Below, piece by piece: positions 26,311 to 36,238 of a stretch of 64,000 bases of DNA. Numbering within the stretch: the stretch's first letter is position 1; every line of letters starts with the position of its first letter. Origin of the DNA: Brevundimonas lutea (GTDB lineage Bacteria; Pseudomonadota; Alphaproteobacteria; Caulobacterales; Caulobacteraceae). The position numbers were made by a program, and so were the translations under genes. The stretch spans positions 434,001-498,000 of the forward strand of contig NZ_QUOQ01000004.1 in NCBI RefSeq assembly GCF_003704105.1, read 5' to 3'. Below the pieces are notes generated by a model, which was not told where the DNA came from, searched no databases, and worked only from the letters and a program-made list of their open reading frames with translations.

Positions 26311-27495
26311 CTAAGCCGCCATCTTGCCGCGCGCGGCGGCGCAGGTGGCGTCGAATTTCTCGATGGCTTCGCGGGCCTCGTCCAGGGTCAGGTTCAGGGG
26401 CGGCAGAAGGCGCACGCAGTTGTCGCCGCCGCCGGCGACCAGCAGGGCCTCGTCGCGAGCCCAGGCCATGAACTCGCGGTTGTTCGGCTTCAGCTTGACG
26501 CCGACCAGCAGCCCCTTGCCTCGGACCTCCTCGATGATGTCGGGGTGGCGGTCCTTCAGGCCGTTCAGCTGCTGCTTCAGATAGCCGGCGACCTCATTGA
26601 CGTTGGCCAGGGTCTCGGGCTTCGAAATCTCGTCATAGGCGGCCAGACCGACGGCCATGGCCAGCGGATTGCCGCCGAAGGTCGAGCCGTGGACGCCCAC
26701 GGTCATGCCCTTGGCCGCCTCGGCGGTGGCGAGGCAGGCGCCGACCGGGAAGCCGCCGCCCAGGGCCTTGGCCACGGCCATGATGTCGGGCGCCATGCCG
26801 GCCCATTCGTGGGCCCACAGCTTGCCGGTGCGACCCATGCCGCACTGGACCTCGTCGAAGATGATCAGCACGCCGTTGTCGTCGGCCATCTGGCGCAGCC
26901 AGCGCAGGTCTTCCTCGGGAATGGCGCGCGCCCCGCCCTCGCCCTGAACCGGCTCCAGGATGATGGCGGCGGTGTCGGGGGCCTTGAAGGCCGTCTCCAG
27001 AGCCTCGCGATCGCCCCAGACCAGCTGTTGATACCCCGGCAGACGCGGGCCGAAGCCCTCGACATAGCTGGGGTTGCCGGCGGCGTTGATGGCTCCGTAG
27101 GTGCGGCCGTGGAACGAGCCGTCGAAGCCGTAGATGACGATCCGCTCGGGCGCGCCATTGGCCGAGTGGTACTTCCGCGCGGTCTTGAGGGCGCACTCCA
27201 CCGCTTCCGAGCCCGAATTGGTGAAGAAGACCACATCGGCGAAGGAGTCGGCGCACAGGCGGTCGGCCAGCTCTTCCTGACCCGGAATCTTGAAGATGTT
27301 GGAGACGTGCCAGATCTTGTCGGCCTGCGCCTTCAGCGCCTCGACCAGCTTCGGATTGGCGTGGCCCAGGGAGTTGGTGGCGATGCCGGCGACGCAGTCC
27401 AGATAGACCGTGCCGTCGGCCGCAAACAGCCGGGCGCCCTCGCCGCGCTCAACCTCGACCGGTGCGCGATTATAGACACCCATGATGTGCGACAC
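26311..27495 (-). CDS. argD: Acetylornithine (or succinyldiaminopimelate) aminotransferase
   Basis: This 394-aa class-III PLP aminotransferase of arginine synthesis, probably also acts in lysine synthesis. It has NSLGHANPKLVEAL near the N-terminus, FTNSGSEAVECALKTARKY, YGFDGSFHGRTYGAI, LIIFDEVQCGMGRTG and the PLP-lysine region MAVAKALGGGFPVGA. Start is a GTG at 27493-27495 with AGGAG eight bases upstream; an ATG four codons downstream is less well placed. A long 5' region (408 bp) without a gene precedes it. Confidence 0.95.
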   Translation of the reverse strand: MSHIMGVYNRAPVEVERGEGARLFAADGTVYLDCVAGIATNSLGHANPKLVEALKAQADKIWHVSNIFKIPGQEELADRLCADSFADVVFFTNSGSEAVECALKTARKYHSANGAPERIVIYGFDGSFHGRTYGAINAAGNPSYVEGFGPRLPGYQQLVWGDREALETAFKAPDTAAIILEPVQGEGGARAIPEEDLRWLRQMADDNGVLIIFDEVQCGMGRTGKLWAHEWAGMAPDIMAVAKALGGGFPVGACLATAEAAKGMTVGVHGSTFGGNPLAMAVGLAAYDEISKPETLANVNEVAGYLKQQLNGLKDRHPDIIEEVRGKGLLVGVKLKPNNREFMAWARDEALLVAGGGDNCVRLLPPLNLTLDEAREAIEKFDATCAAARGKMAA

Positions 27496-27903
27496 GGCGA
27501 GTTCTCCTGCATCAAAGCGAACGCGGCCCCGGCGCCGGAGCGACGGGACCGCCTGTGGTCAGTGGCGGGGTTGTCGGCTCTGGGCCGCCACTCGTCAACA
27601 CCACCCCGAACCGTCGGCCGGATCGATGCCGAGACTCGGGGCACGCATAAAAATGAGTCCAGGAGTCCAGGCCGAAGCCTGCAGCCAATCTGCTTTCCCT
27701 GTTAAATCCGCGTCTTGACCGGATGCTGGTTTGCTCGAGGCGTTAGACTCATAGCGCACAGACAGTCCAACGCCGGTTCGGGAGGCCGGCTGATCGGGCA
27801 GCATAGGCCATTGCCGGGAGGCGAGGTCGATTCGGACGCTGGTTCGCCGCAACGGTCGAGGACGCGGGACGAGGGCGGCGCGAATGCGGGAACAAGGCCT
27901 GTC
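27496..27903. other. 408-base stretch upstream of argD without a gene
   Basis: No credible gene was found; short frames here lack ribosome sites and family features. On the minus strand TTGACG (27598-27593) could be the argD -35. AGTGGCGG (27561-27568) and CCGCCACT (27585-27592) are perfect 8-bp arms with a 16-base spacer. A short direct repeat, AGTCCAGG twice, is near 27658-27675. The rest separates argD from mvaB. Confidence 0.4.
27561..27592. promoter_or_regulatory. Inverted repeat in the argD promoter/leader
   Basis: AGTGGCGG and CCGCCACT form perfect 8-bp arms, 66-97 bases upstream of the argD GTG and next to a TTGACG -35 candidate. It may be an operator for an arginine regulator or a leader hairpin. 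Confidence 0.35.
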
Positions 27904-28809
27904 TCAGGGGCGGGGAAACACCCCTGCCCGGCTGAGACTGGACGGCGCCGGGCGGCCGAGGCGGTCGCCGATCCAGCGGGCGGTCTCGATCAGGGCGTCG
28001 AGGTCGTAGCCGGTCTGGAAGCCTCCGCGCTCGAGCATGTAGACCAGATCTTCGGTGGCGATGTTGCCGGTGGCGCCGGGGGCGAAGGGGCAGCCGCCGA
28101 TGCCGCCGCAGCTGGCGTCCAGCACATCGACCCCGGCCTCGATTCCGGCGGCCGCGTTGGCCAGGCCGGTGGCGCGGGTGTCGTGGAAATGCAGGCGCAG
28201 CACGGCGTCCGGCGCGGCAGCCCGCGCCTGCTCGACGAGGCTGCGCACCCGCCAGGGGTCGCCGGCCCCAATGGTGTCGGCCAGGGCGATCTCGGCCACG
28301 CCCAGGGCGGCGACGCGCCGGACGATGGCGACGACCGCCTCTGGATCGACTTCACCCTCAAACGGGCAGCCCCAGCAGCAGGACAAGGTGACGGACAGGC
28401 GCGGCGGACTTTCTGCCTCTGCGTTGCGGGCGACCACGCCCTCGACCATCTCGGCTTGGGCGGCGAGGTCCAGTCCCTGGTTTTTGAGACCGAAGCTCTC
28501 GGTGGCCGAAATCGAGACATTGACCTCGTCCACGCCGGCGGCCAGCGCCCGCTCATGGCCGCGCGCGTTCAGCACCAGGCCGATCCGGCTGCGGTCGGGC
28601 GCGGGCGGGAGCGCGGCCATCACCTCTTCGGCGCCCGCCATCTGGGGCACGTATTTCGGATGGACGAAGGAGACCGCCTCGATCCGGCGCGCCCCGGCGG
28701 CCTCCAGACGGACGATGAACTCGACACGTTCGGTCGGTTCGAGGATAGCCGTTTCGTTCTGCAGGCCATCGCGCGGGCCGACCTCGACGATCTGGACGGG
28801 GCGGCTCAT
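27904..28809 (-). CDS. mvaB: Hydroxymethylglutaryl-CoA lyase
   Basis: This 301-aa TIM-barrel enzyme cleaves HMG-CoA to acetoacetate and acetyl-CoA, the last step of leucine breakdown. VEVGPRDGLQNE starts the barrel with the catalytic Arg-Asp. SCCWGCPFEG, LHFHDTRATGLANA (metal-binding His) and DASCGGIGGCPFAPGATGN (catalytic Cys loop) are intact. MSRPVQIV at 28809 is chosen because it overlaps the upstream stop (ATGA). Its partner upstream is a glycosyltransferase, not the usual leucine genes. Confidence 0.95.
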   Translation of the reverse strand: MSRPVQIVEVGPRDGLQNETAILEPTERVEFIVRLEAAGARRIEAVSFVHPKYVPQMAGAEEVMAALPPAPDRSRIGLVLNARGHERALAAGVDEVNVSISATESFGLKNQGLDLAAQAEMVEGVVARNAEAESPPRLSVTLSCCWGCPFEGEVDPEAVVAIVRRVAALGVAEIALADTIGAGDPWRVRSLVEQARAAAPDAVLRLHFHDTRATGLANAAAGIEAGVDVLDASCGGIGGCPFAPGATGNIATEDLVYMLERGGFQTGYDLDALIETARWIGDRLGRPAPSSLSRAGVFPRP

Positions 28810-30485
28810 GGACGGCCTCCCGGCGTCGCGCCCGGCCATTCGGGGCGATAGAGGGTCAGGGTCACACGGTCGCCGTTGGAATAGTTGATGCCGGTCACCT
28901 CACCGATGGTCACGGGCGACTCGCCGAACGACGCCAAGGCGGCGCGGAAGTCGGCCTCGTCGGCCTGTTCGACGGCGGCGGGGCGGTTCTGGGCGATGGC
29001 CCGGGCGGCGCCCCGCCCGTCCGTCAATTCGGTCTCGGAGCCCAGCAGGAAGACGATCGAGGGCTGGCTGTAACCGGTCACCGCCACCGGTCCCGGCAGG
29101 CGGCCGGCCACCGGGTGCGCGCCTGCGTCGAGCAGTTCATCTGCGATGTGGTTCGACACCCAAAGAGGCTGGAGATTACGGGCCACCCCGGCCAGGGCGC
29201 CGTGGGCCAGAACACCGAGAACGATCGAGGCCGCCACCGCCGGAATGGCGAGCCGGTGGAACATCAGGAAGCCGCCGATGCCCGCCGCCGCCAGGGTCAG
29301 GCCGATGGTGGGCGTCGCCCAGACGTGGGCGCTCTCGCCGCCGAACTCGGACAGGGCGTAGAGGGTGGCGATGGTGACGAAGACGCCGCCGACCACCGCC
29401 AGGGCCGTCCCGGCCAGATAGGGGACGCGGCCCATCGGCCGCTGCAGCGCCGCGGAGGCCAGCCAGGCGATGGCGCCGAACAGGGGCAGCACCTCGTGCC
29501 ACTGGCTGCCGGGACCGATCTCCAGGGCCACCCAGGCCGGGATCAGCCAGGCGGCCGCGAAGCGGATCGGCGGCTCGTGCCGGCGGGTCCAGGCCGCGAC
29601 AAGGGCGGCGGGCAGGATCAGGATCACCGGGAACAGCATCAGGGGCGCGGACAGGAGATAGGCCCCTGGAAGACCCCAGTCCTCGCGGCCATTGAGAGCC
29701 GCCCACAGCGGGTTCTCGGCCAGATAGCCGCGCCAGAAGCCGCCGTCGGTGCCGATGGTCACGGCGATGGCCCAGGGTCCGACGATCAGGGCCGTCAGCG
29801 GCAGACCCCAGCCCCAGCCCAGCCGTCCCAGCCAGGCCACGCGCCGATCAGCCACACACAGGGTCAGCAAGGTCAGGCCGATGATGAAGGGGGCGGTCAG
29901 GCCGCCGACCAGGATCGCCGCCGCGGCCGCCGACCAGAAGATCAGCTTGAGCCGCCGTCCCACCCGCCGCTCGTCGCGAAGCCGCACATAGATTTGACCC
30001 AGCGCCGCCATGGCCAGGGTGATCAGGCCGCACAACAGGGCGTCGGTCTTGGCGATCCCGGCCTCGGAGCTGAGCAGGAAGGTCGAGGCCATCAGGGCGC
30101 CGGCCAGGAACCCCGCCCGCGATCCGAACAATGCCCCCGCCGCCCAGGCGCAGGCGGCGGCCGCCAGGGCCGCGCCCAGCAGGGACGGCAGGCGATAGGC
30201 GCGAATGTCACGCGCCTCGGGCCCACCGGTCGCTTGCACCGCCACCGCCTGCATCCAGTTGGCGCCCGGCGGCTCGCGATAGCGGCGCTCGTCCTGGAAA
30301 CGGATGTCGACCAGGTCGCCTGATTCGATCATCTGGGCCGTGCCCTGGGCGACGCGCGTCTCCTCGCGGTCCAGCACCGGGGCCAGCAGAAGGCCCGGCA
30401 GGCCGGCCAGCACGGCGAGCAGCGCGGCCAGAATCGGCCCGCGCCACCCGGCGATCCATTGATCCAGGTCGGGTCGGTTCATCAT
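28806..30485 (-). CDS. Membrane glycosyltransferase, GT39/ArnT-like
   Basis: This 559-aa integral membrane protein has about ten to twelve helices. The early periplasmic loop carries the acidic VLDREETRVAQGTAQMIESG followed by RYREPPGANWMQA, the layout of ArnT/PMT-type enzymes that use polyprenyl-phosphate sugars (a DE-type motif, then E-x-PP). The C-terminal 120 residues are a soluble periplasmic domain. Two adjacent ATGs (30485 and 30482) are possible starts. Its product probably modifies lipid A or a cell-surface glycan. Its stop overlaps mvaB. Confidence 0.85.
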   Translation of the reverse strand: MMNRPDLDQWIAGWRGPILAALLAVLAGLPGLLLAPVLDREETRVAQGTAQMIESGDLVDIRFQDERRYREPPGANWMQAVAVQATGGPEARDIRAYRLPSLLGAALAAAACAWAAGALFGSRAGFLAGALMASTFLLSSEAGIAKTDALLCGLITLAMAALGQIYVRLRDERRVGRRLKLIFWSAAAAAILVGGLTAPFIIGLTLLTLCVADRRVAWLGRLGWGWGLPLTALIVGPWAIAVTIGTDGGFWRGYLAENPLWAALNGREDWGLPGAYLLSAPLMLFPVILILPAALVAAWTRRHEPPIRFAAAWLIPAWVALEIGPGSQWHEVLPLFGAIAWLASAALQRPMGRVPYLAGTALAVVGGVFVTIATLYALSEFGGESAHVWATPTIGLTLAAAGIGGFLMFHRLAIPAVAASIVLGVLAHGALAGVARNLQPLWVSNHIADELLDAGAHPVAGRLPGPVAVTGYSQPSIVFLLGSETELTDGRGAARAIAQNRPAAVEQADEADFRAALASFGESPVTIGEVTGINYSNGDRVTLTLYRPEWPGATPGGRP

Positions 30486-30601
30486 GACAGATGTATCATG
30501 CTCTCTGTCCTGGGCCATCGTCTTGGCGAGGGGCCCCGAAGCGGAGTAACCATGACCCTATCGCGGCCGGTCGCAACGGACCGCGCGGGGGAAACTCGAC
30601 G

Positions 30602-31024
30602 ATGCTGGTCGCGGCGCCGCTCCTGGCCATTCCGGTCCTGGTCTATAATCTGTTCATCCTGGTCGGCGCCGAGGGGCGAGGCGACAGCGCCGCCCTGGCC
30701 GCCCTGGCCGATCCCGTATTTTCCGTGCCGATGGCGTCCGGGGCCTACTGGACCGTCGGCATGGGCGAAATCCTGCTGTTCTTCTCGCTGATCCTGCTGT
30801 TCGTCGAGTTGTTGAAGTCGACGAACAGCCAGCGGGTGGCGATCGTCAATCACGCCCTGTCGATGATCCTGTTCGTGGTCTGCCTGGTGGAGTTCCTGCT
30901 GCTGCGCGGCTTCGCCACCTCGGTCTTCTTCCTGATCATGACCATGGTGCTGCTGGACGTGCTGGCGGGCTTCATCGTCACCATCGTCGCGGCGAGGCGC
31001 GACTTCGACATGGGGCCGCGCTAG
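30602..31024 (+). CDS. Four-helix membrane protein, 140 aa
   Basis: The protein starts MLVAAPLLAIPVLVYNLFIL and has four hydrophobic helices, with a short loop GAEGRGDSAALAALADP after the first. No named family can be given with certainty; similar proteins occur in alphaproteobacteria. GGGGGAAACTCGACG before the ATG is chosen over an open upstream extension that is hydrophilic and Arg-rich. It is divergent from the glycosyltransferase gene. Its TAG interlocks with the stop of a 22-aa frame on the other strand. Confidence 0.75.
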   Translation: MLVAAPLLAIPVLVYNLFILVGAEGRGDSAALAALADPVFSVPMASGAYWTVGMGEILLFFSLILLFVELLKSTNSQRVAIVNHALSMILFVVCLVEFLLLRGFATSVFFLIMTMVLLDVLAGFIVTIVAARRDFDMGPR

Positions 31025-31089
31025 CCCAGCAGAGTGAAGATCACCGCCACCACGGCGACGTCGAGGGTCTTGATCAGAAAGGCGGTCAT
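31021..31089 (-). CDS. Candidate 22-aa membrane micropeptide
   Basis: The frame reads MTAFLIKTLDVAVVAVIFTL and ends LG: one hydrophobic helix with a Lys-Asp interruption. GGAG lies 7 bases before the ATG. It is 51 bp downstream of the 116-aa gene on the same strand, so it could be the last gene of the phaR operon. It ends at a CTAG shared with the convergent gene. No homology evidence is available. Confidence 0.35.
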   Translation of the reverse strand: MTAFLIKTLDVAVVAVIFTLLG

Positions 31090-31140
31090 GGGCGGCTCCG
31101 GACTGAAGCCGGGTCCCAGCAAGAGACGGGCCAGACCCGA

Positions 31141-31491
31141 TCAGACCTCGGTTTTCTTGCCCTTGCCGGGCGAAGGCCGCCGATCGCCCGGACCGGCGTA
31201 CTGGGCCCCGAGATAGGCGCCGCGCGCCGCGCCGAGGACCGGCGGTCCGCCCTTGAGGCCGCGCTTCTGGCCGGCCTGGCCCAGCACCTGGGCGGCGAAG
31301 GCGGCCGTCTCGATCGTTTTCGGGATGTGGGCGTGGCTCTCGACCGGGCCGACGGGGACCAGGGCTGTGCCGGGCGTCTCGGCCTCGCGGCGATCCTGGC
31401 GACGGCGCTGATCTCGCCGACGCTCCGCCGCGCCGTCCCCGGCGGCCGGAGCGCCGCGGATCGACCCGGCAGGATCGACCGGTCGCGTCAT
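31141..31491 (-). CDS. Hypothetical protein co-transcribed with phaR, 116 aa
   Basis: Its ATG overlaps the phaR stop (ATGA). The N-terminal 45 residues are Arg/Ala-rich and disordered. The C-terminal part (PVGPVESHAHIPKTIETAAFAAQVLG, then QKRGLKGGPPVLGAARGAYL) looks conserved and ordered, with no membrane helix. It ends with a basic tail (GKGKK). No function can be assigned. Coupling to the PHB regulator suggests a role tied to polyhydroxybutyrate granules or acetyl-CoA status, but that is inference. Confidence 0.75.
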   Translation of the reverse strand: MTRPVDPAGSIRGAPAAGDGAAERRRDQRRRQDRREAETPGTALVPVGPVESHAHIPKTIETAAFAAQVLGQAGQKRGLKGGPPVLGAARGAYLGAQYAGPGDRRPSPGKGKKTEV

Positions 31492-32123
31492 GTCTTGCCG
31501 CCCGCTCCGGTCTGGCCGTCTCCAGCGAGGCGATCGATCTGCGCCCGCATCTCATCCATCTGACGGCGCATCTCATCCAGCGGATCGGCCGGTTTCGCTG
31601 TGGTTTCGGCGGGCTTGGCGGCTCCCGGAGCCTGCGATCCCTGCGGATAGGCGAAGGGCGTGAACGCCTTCATGGCCTGCTGGAACATGGCCATGTTCTG
31701 CTTGATCTGGGCGTCCAGCATGGCCCCTCCCGGCGTGGCGCCCAGAGCCTTGGACATCTGGTCGCGGAACTGGTCCTGTGACTTGGAAAAGTTGTCCATC
31801 GACAGCTGCAGATAGCCGGGCAGCACCCCCTGCATCTGACCGCCGTAGAAGCCGATCAGCTGGCGCAGGAACTGGATGGGCAAGAGGCTCTCACCCCGGC
31901 TCTCCTCCTCCACGATGATCTGGGTCAGGACCGAGCGGGTCAGCTCCTCGTTCGACTTGGCGTCGAAGACCACGAAGTCGACGCCGTCGCGCACCATCTG
32001 GGCCAGATCGTCCAAGGTGACATAGGCGCTGGTGGCGGTGTTGTAGAGCCGCCGGTTGGCGTACTTCTTGATCACCACCGCGTCGTCGGCGGTGCGGCCT
32101 TTCTCGGGGCGGGCGTCGGTCAC
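31488..32123 (-). CDS. phaR: Polyhydroxyalkanoate synthesis repressor PhaR
   Basis: This 211-aa regulator senses PHB and represses phasin and synthesis genes. The DNA-binding PHB_acc_N domain is at about residues 15-80 (VIKKYANRRLYNTATSAYVT, LDDLAQMVRDGVDFVVFDAK). One PHB_acc domain follows (LPIQFLRQLIGFYGGQMQ), then a Gln/Met-rich helix and a Pro/Ala linker ending in a short coiled coil (LDEMRRQMDEMRAQIDRL). An acetyl-CoA acetyltransferase gene lies 0.9 kb upstream on the other strand. Confidence 0.93.
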   Translation of the reverse strand: MTDARPEKGRTADDAVVIKKYANRRLYNTATSAYVTLDDLAQMVRDGVDFVVFDAKSNEELTRSVLTQIIVEEESRGESLLPIQFLRQLIGFYGGQMQGVLPGYLQLSMDNFSKSQDQFRDQMSKALGATPGGAMLDAQIKQNMAMFQQAMKAFTPFAYPQGSQAPGAAKPAETTAKPADPLDEMRRQMDEMRAQIDRLAGDGQTGAGGKT

Positions 32124-32192
32124 GCGTCGGTCACTCTCGTTGTTCGGCGGTGCACCGCTTATCCCGCGTCGCGGCGCCGCTGCCTAGAGGGG

Positions 32193-32906
32193 TCACGTGG
32201 GCAGGACCACGCCGACCAGGACCGCGCACCAGTGCACCCCGGCGCCCGCGACCACGAAGCCGTGCCAGATGGCGCGCCGGAATTTCACCTTGGGGCTGAC
32301 GAAGACGAACACCCCGGCGGTGTAGATCAGGCCGCCCAACACCAGTAGCGCGAGGGCGAAGGGGTGGACCGTATCGATCATCGGCTTCAGCGCCACCACG
32401 GCCAGCCAGCCGAAGGCGATATAGACCAGGCTCCAGAAGCGGTCCGAGATGCGCGGCGCGACCAGTTTCACCAGCACGCCGCTGAAGGCCAAAGTCCAGA
32501 CCAGCAGGGTGAAGCCCACCGACCACCAGCCCTCGAACCTCTGGGTGGTGAAAGGGGTGTAGGAACCGGCGATCATCAGAAAGATGGCGGCTTCGTCCAT
32601 GCGCCGGAGGATCGGCCGCGCGGCGCACGGGTTTGACGCGTTGTAGATAGTCGAACAGGCCAGCATCGCCATCAGGCACAGGGCGTAGATGGCGGTCGAC
32701 ATGGCCGTGGAGACGCCCCCATAGGCGCCCGCCAGAGCCGCGAGGATCACCCCGCCGACCGCGGCCAGGACCAGGCCGACCACATGGACGAACAGATCGG
32801 CCTGACGCTCGGATCGCGTCTGGTAGTGCTCGATCATGTCGAGCTCGTCGGGTTCGCACACCCGCCCGGCCAGATTTTTCAACGCGTTCAACATGCCCGA
32901 CTCCAA
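32193..32906 (-). CDS. Hemolysin III/PAQR family membrane protein
   Basis: This 237-aa protein has seven predicted helices. The family markers are seen: ADLFVHVVGLVLAAVGGV (first helix with His), YNASNP, MDEAAIFLMIAGSYTPF in the centre, and FRRAIWHGFVVAGAGVHW at the end. These are the Ser/Asp/His positions proposed to form a metal-dependent hydrolase site in PAQR proteins. Function in bacteria is unclear and the hemolysin name is historical. A shorter start at 32894 (MLNALKNL) is possible. Confidence 0.9.
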   Translation of the reverse strand: MESGMLNALKNLAGRVCEPDELDMIEHYQTRSERQADLFVHVVGLVLAAVGGVILAALAGAYGGVSTAMSTAIYALCLMAMLACSTIYNASNPCAARPILRRMDEAAIFLMIAGSYTPFTTQRFEGWWSVGFTLLVWTLAFSGVLVKLVAPRISDRFWSLVYIAFGWLAVVALKPMIDTVHPFALALLVLGGLIYTAGVFVFVSPKVKFRRAIWHGFVVAGAGVHWCAVLVGVVLPT

Positions 32907-32974
32907 TGGCGGAGCTTCGTCTGGGTTCCCGGGCAGGGTGCCTCAACAGCATGAGTAGGCGATGAACAGGGTGA

Positions 32975-34221
<1,247 letters not shown>

Positions 34222-34222
<1 letters not shown>

Positions 34223-35172
34223 TGCGTCGGCTGATCCTTTCGGCCGGTTCGGCCCTAGCCCTGTCGCTGGCGCTCGGTAGTGCAGCCCTCGCTCAGGCCG
34301 CCGCGCAGCAACCCGCCGCCGCACAGGCCGAATCCGCCGCGGATGCGCGCCCCGATCTGGTTGCTCGGGTCCAGGCCTATGCCCAGCCGACCAACGCGGC
34401 GCGGCTGGAGGTGCTGACCCGTCAGCTGACCGAGGCCGGCCTGCCGCACCAGGTCGAAACCTTCGCGGGCGGCAACGACCAAACCGGGCCGATGGAGGGC
34501 TCCAACGTCGTGGTCACCCTGGGCGAGGGCGACAGGGATCTGTTGCTGGTCGCTCATTATGACGCGGCGGTGCTGCGCGACGGCTCTTTGTCCCAGGGCC
34601 TGGTCGACAACGCCGCCAGCGTGGTGTCGCTGATCGAGGCGGCCAGGGCGCTGCAGGGCCAGGACCTGGATCACCGGGTCGTGGTGCTGTTCGTCGATCA
34701 GGAGGAGCTGGGCCTGATCGGGGCGGAGAAATGGATCGAGACGCACGGCATCGAGCGGGTGGCGGCGGTGGTCAACACTGACGTCGGCGCCTGGGGCGAC
34801 ACGATCATGTATGGCCTCAACAATGGCGCGCAGTCGGGCTTCGTGGTTCGGGCGCTACGCGAACAATGCGTCGAGGCGGCTATCCAGTGCATCGCCTATC
34901 CCGAGTATCCGCCCAGCGATGACCGCGCCTTCTCCGCCGCCGGCGCCCCGGTGGTGTCCATCGGCTGGCAGGATCAGGTCGGCGCCCACGAGATGTGGCT
35001 GGCCTTCAACGATCCCGACGCCCAGATCGGGCCCGACAATCTACCCACCGTGTTCCAGCGTATTCACTCCGCTGAGGACAGGATCGACTGGGTCGAGGGT
35101 GACACCCTGGCCCGGGCGGGCGTGTTCCACGCGGACCTGATCCAGCGCCTGGACGACGCCTTGTCGGACTGA
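34222..35172 (+). CDS. Secreted M28 family metallopeptidase
   Basis: This is a 316-aa precursor with a signal peptide ([20 protein letters not shown], cleavage near LAQ). The M28 zinc-binding pattern is present: [11 protein letters not shown] (His-Asp), [16 protein letters not shown] (bridging Asp), [15 protein letters not shown] (catalytic Glu-Glu) and [11 protein letters not shown], with a C-terminal His in EDRIDW-type context less clear. Likely a periplasmic or exported aminopeptidase. It is coupled to the thiolase by a TGATG overlap, a grouping without evident functional logic. Confidence 0.88.
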
Positions 35173-35264
35173 GGGCGAGCGCCGTTCGCGCGGCGCAATC
35201 TCCCCTTAAGCATTAACGGCCACTGTGCAGTCGCCCCTTCCGGCCCAAGGACGACCCGCGCCCC

Positions 35265-36134
35265 ATGTTCCAGATCATCGGCATCGTGCTGCTCTTCGCC
35301 ATGGTGTTCGGCGGCTACACCATCGCCGGGGGCAAGATGGGGGTGATCCTGCACTCCCTGCCCTATGAGATGATGATGATCGGCGGCGCGGCCATCGCGG
35401 CCCTGCTGATCTCCAGCGCCCCCTCGACCATCAAGGGCGTGGCCGGCGGCTTCGGCAAGATCTTCGCCGGCCAGAAGTGGAAGAAGCAGGACTACAAGGA
35501 CCTGCTGGGCCTGCTGTTCCAGCTGACCAAGACCATGAAATCCAAGGGCGTCATCGCTCTGGAAAGCCACATCGAAAAGCCGTCGGAATCCACGATCTTA
35601 CAGAAGTATCCGAAGATCATGAAGGACCACTTCGCCATCGACTTCATCTGCGACACGCTGCGGATGATGACCATGAACCTGGAGGATCCTCACCAGATCG
35701 AGGACGCCATGGAAAAGCAGCTGGAGAAGCACCACCACGAGGCGCTCGCTCCGGCCCATGCCCTGCAGAACATGGCCGACGCCCTGCCGGCGCTGGGCAT
35801 CGTCGCGGCGGTGCTGGGGGTCATCAAGACCATGGCCGCGATCACCGAACCGCCGGAAGTGCTGGGCGGCATGATCGGTGGGGCCCTGGTCGGCACCTTC
35901 CTGGGCGTGTTTCTGGCCTATGGTCTGGTCGGGCCGATGGCTGCCCGCCTGAAAGAGATCATCGACGGCGACGCCGCCTTCTACAAGATCATCCAGTCGG
36001 TGCTGGTCGCCCACCTGCATGGCAACGCCGCGCAGATATCGGTCGAGATCGGCCGTGGCGACATCCCCTCGACCGCCCAGCCGTCCTTCATGGAGCTGGA
36101 AGAGGCGCTGAACGCGGCGCCTGTCGAGGCCTGA
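35265..36134 (+). CDS. motA: Flagellar motor stator protein MotA
   Basis: This 289-aa protein has four helices: an N-terminal pair (FQIIGIVLLFAMVFGGYTIAGG and HSLPYEMMMIGGAAIAALLI), a large cytoplasmic loop with charged residues contacting FliG, and a C-terminal pair (LPALGIVAAVLGVIKTM; MIGGALVGTFLGVFLAYGLV). The Pro residues at the cytosolic ends needed for torque are present. motB is not adjacent, as in Caulobacter, where motA and motB are separate. CTTAAGCATTAACGG upstream is the only AT-rich promoter-like patch. Confidence 0.95.
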   Translation: MFQIIGIVLLFAMVFGGYTIAGGKMGVILHSLPYEMMMIGGAAIAALLISSAPSTIKGVAGGFGKIFAGQKWKKQDYKDLLGLLFQLTKTMKSKGVIALESHIEKPSESTILQKYPKIMKDHFAIDFICDTLRMMTMNLEDPHQIEDAMEKQLEKHHHEALAPAHALQNMADALPALGIVAAVLGVIKTMAAITEPPEVLGGMIGGALVGTFLGVFLAYGLVGPMAARLKEIIDGDAAFYKIIQSVLVAHLHGNAAQISVEIGRGDIPSTAQPSFMELEEALNAAPVEA

Positions 36135-36238
36135 CGCCCTTCTCCGGGCACGGAACACCCAAGGTCTCCGCGTGTTCAAGTATCCGTGAACACGGCGTGA
36201 GCGCCTCCGCGCCTCGCCTGGCAACCCGCGAGGACATC

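Noticed and set aside
25806..26315. Target-site duplication around the GxxExxY unit
   Set aside because: Bases just outside the two repeats (ATGGTC and CTTAAG) differ, so a standard transposon insertion is not supported.
26194..27705. Open frame of 503 codons antisense to argD
   Set aside because: Shadow of argD; composition Gly/Gln/His-rich.
27595..27852. 85-codon minus-strand frame upstream of argD
   Set aside because: No ribosome site, no domain, atypical composition; left as non-coding.
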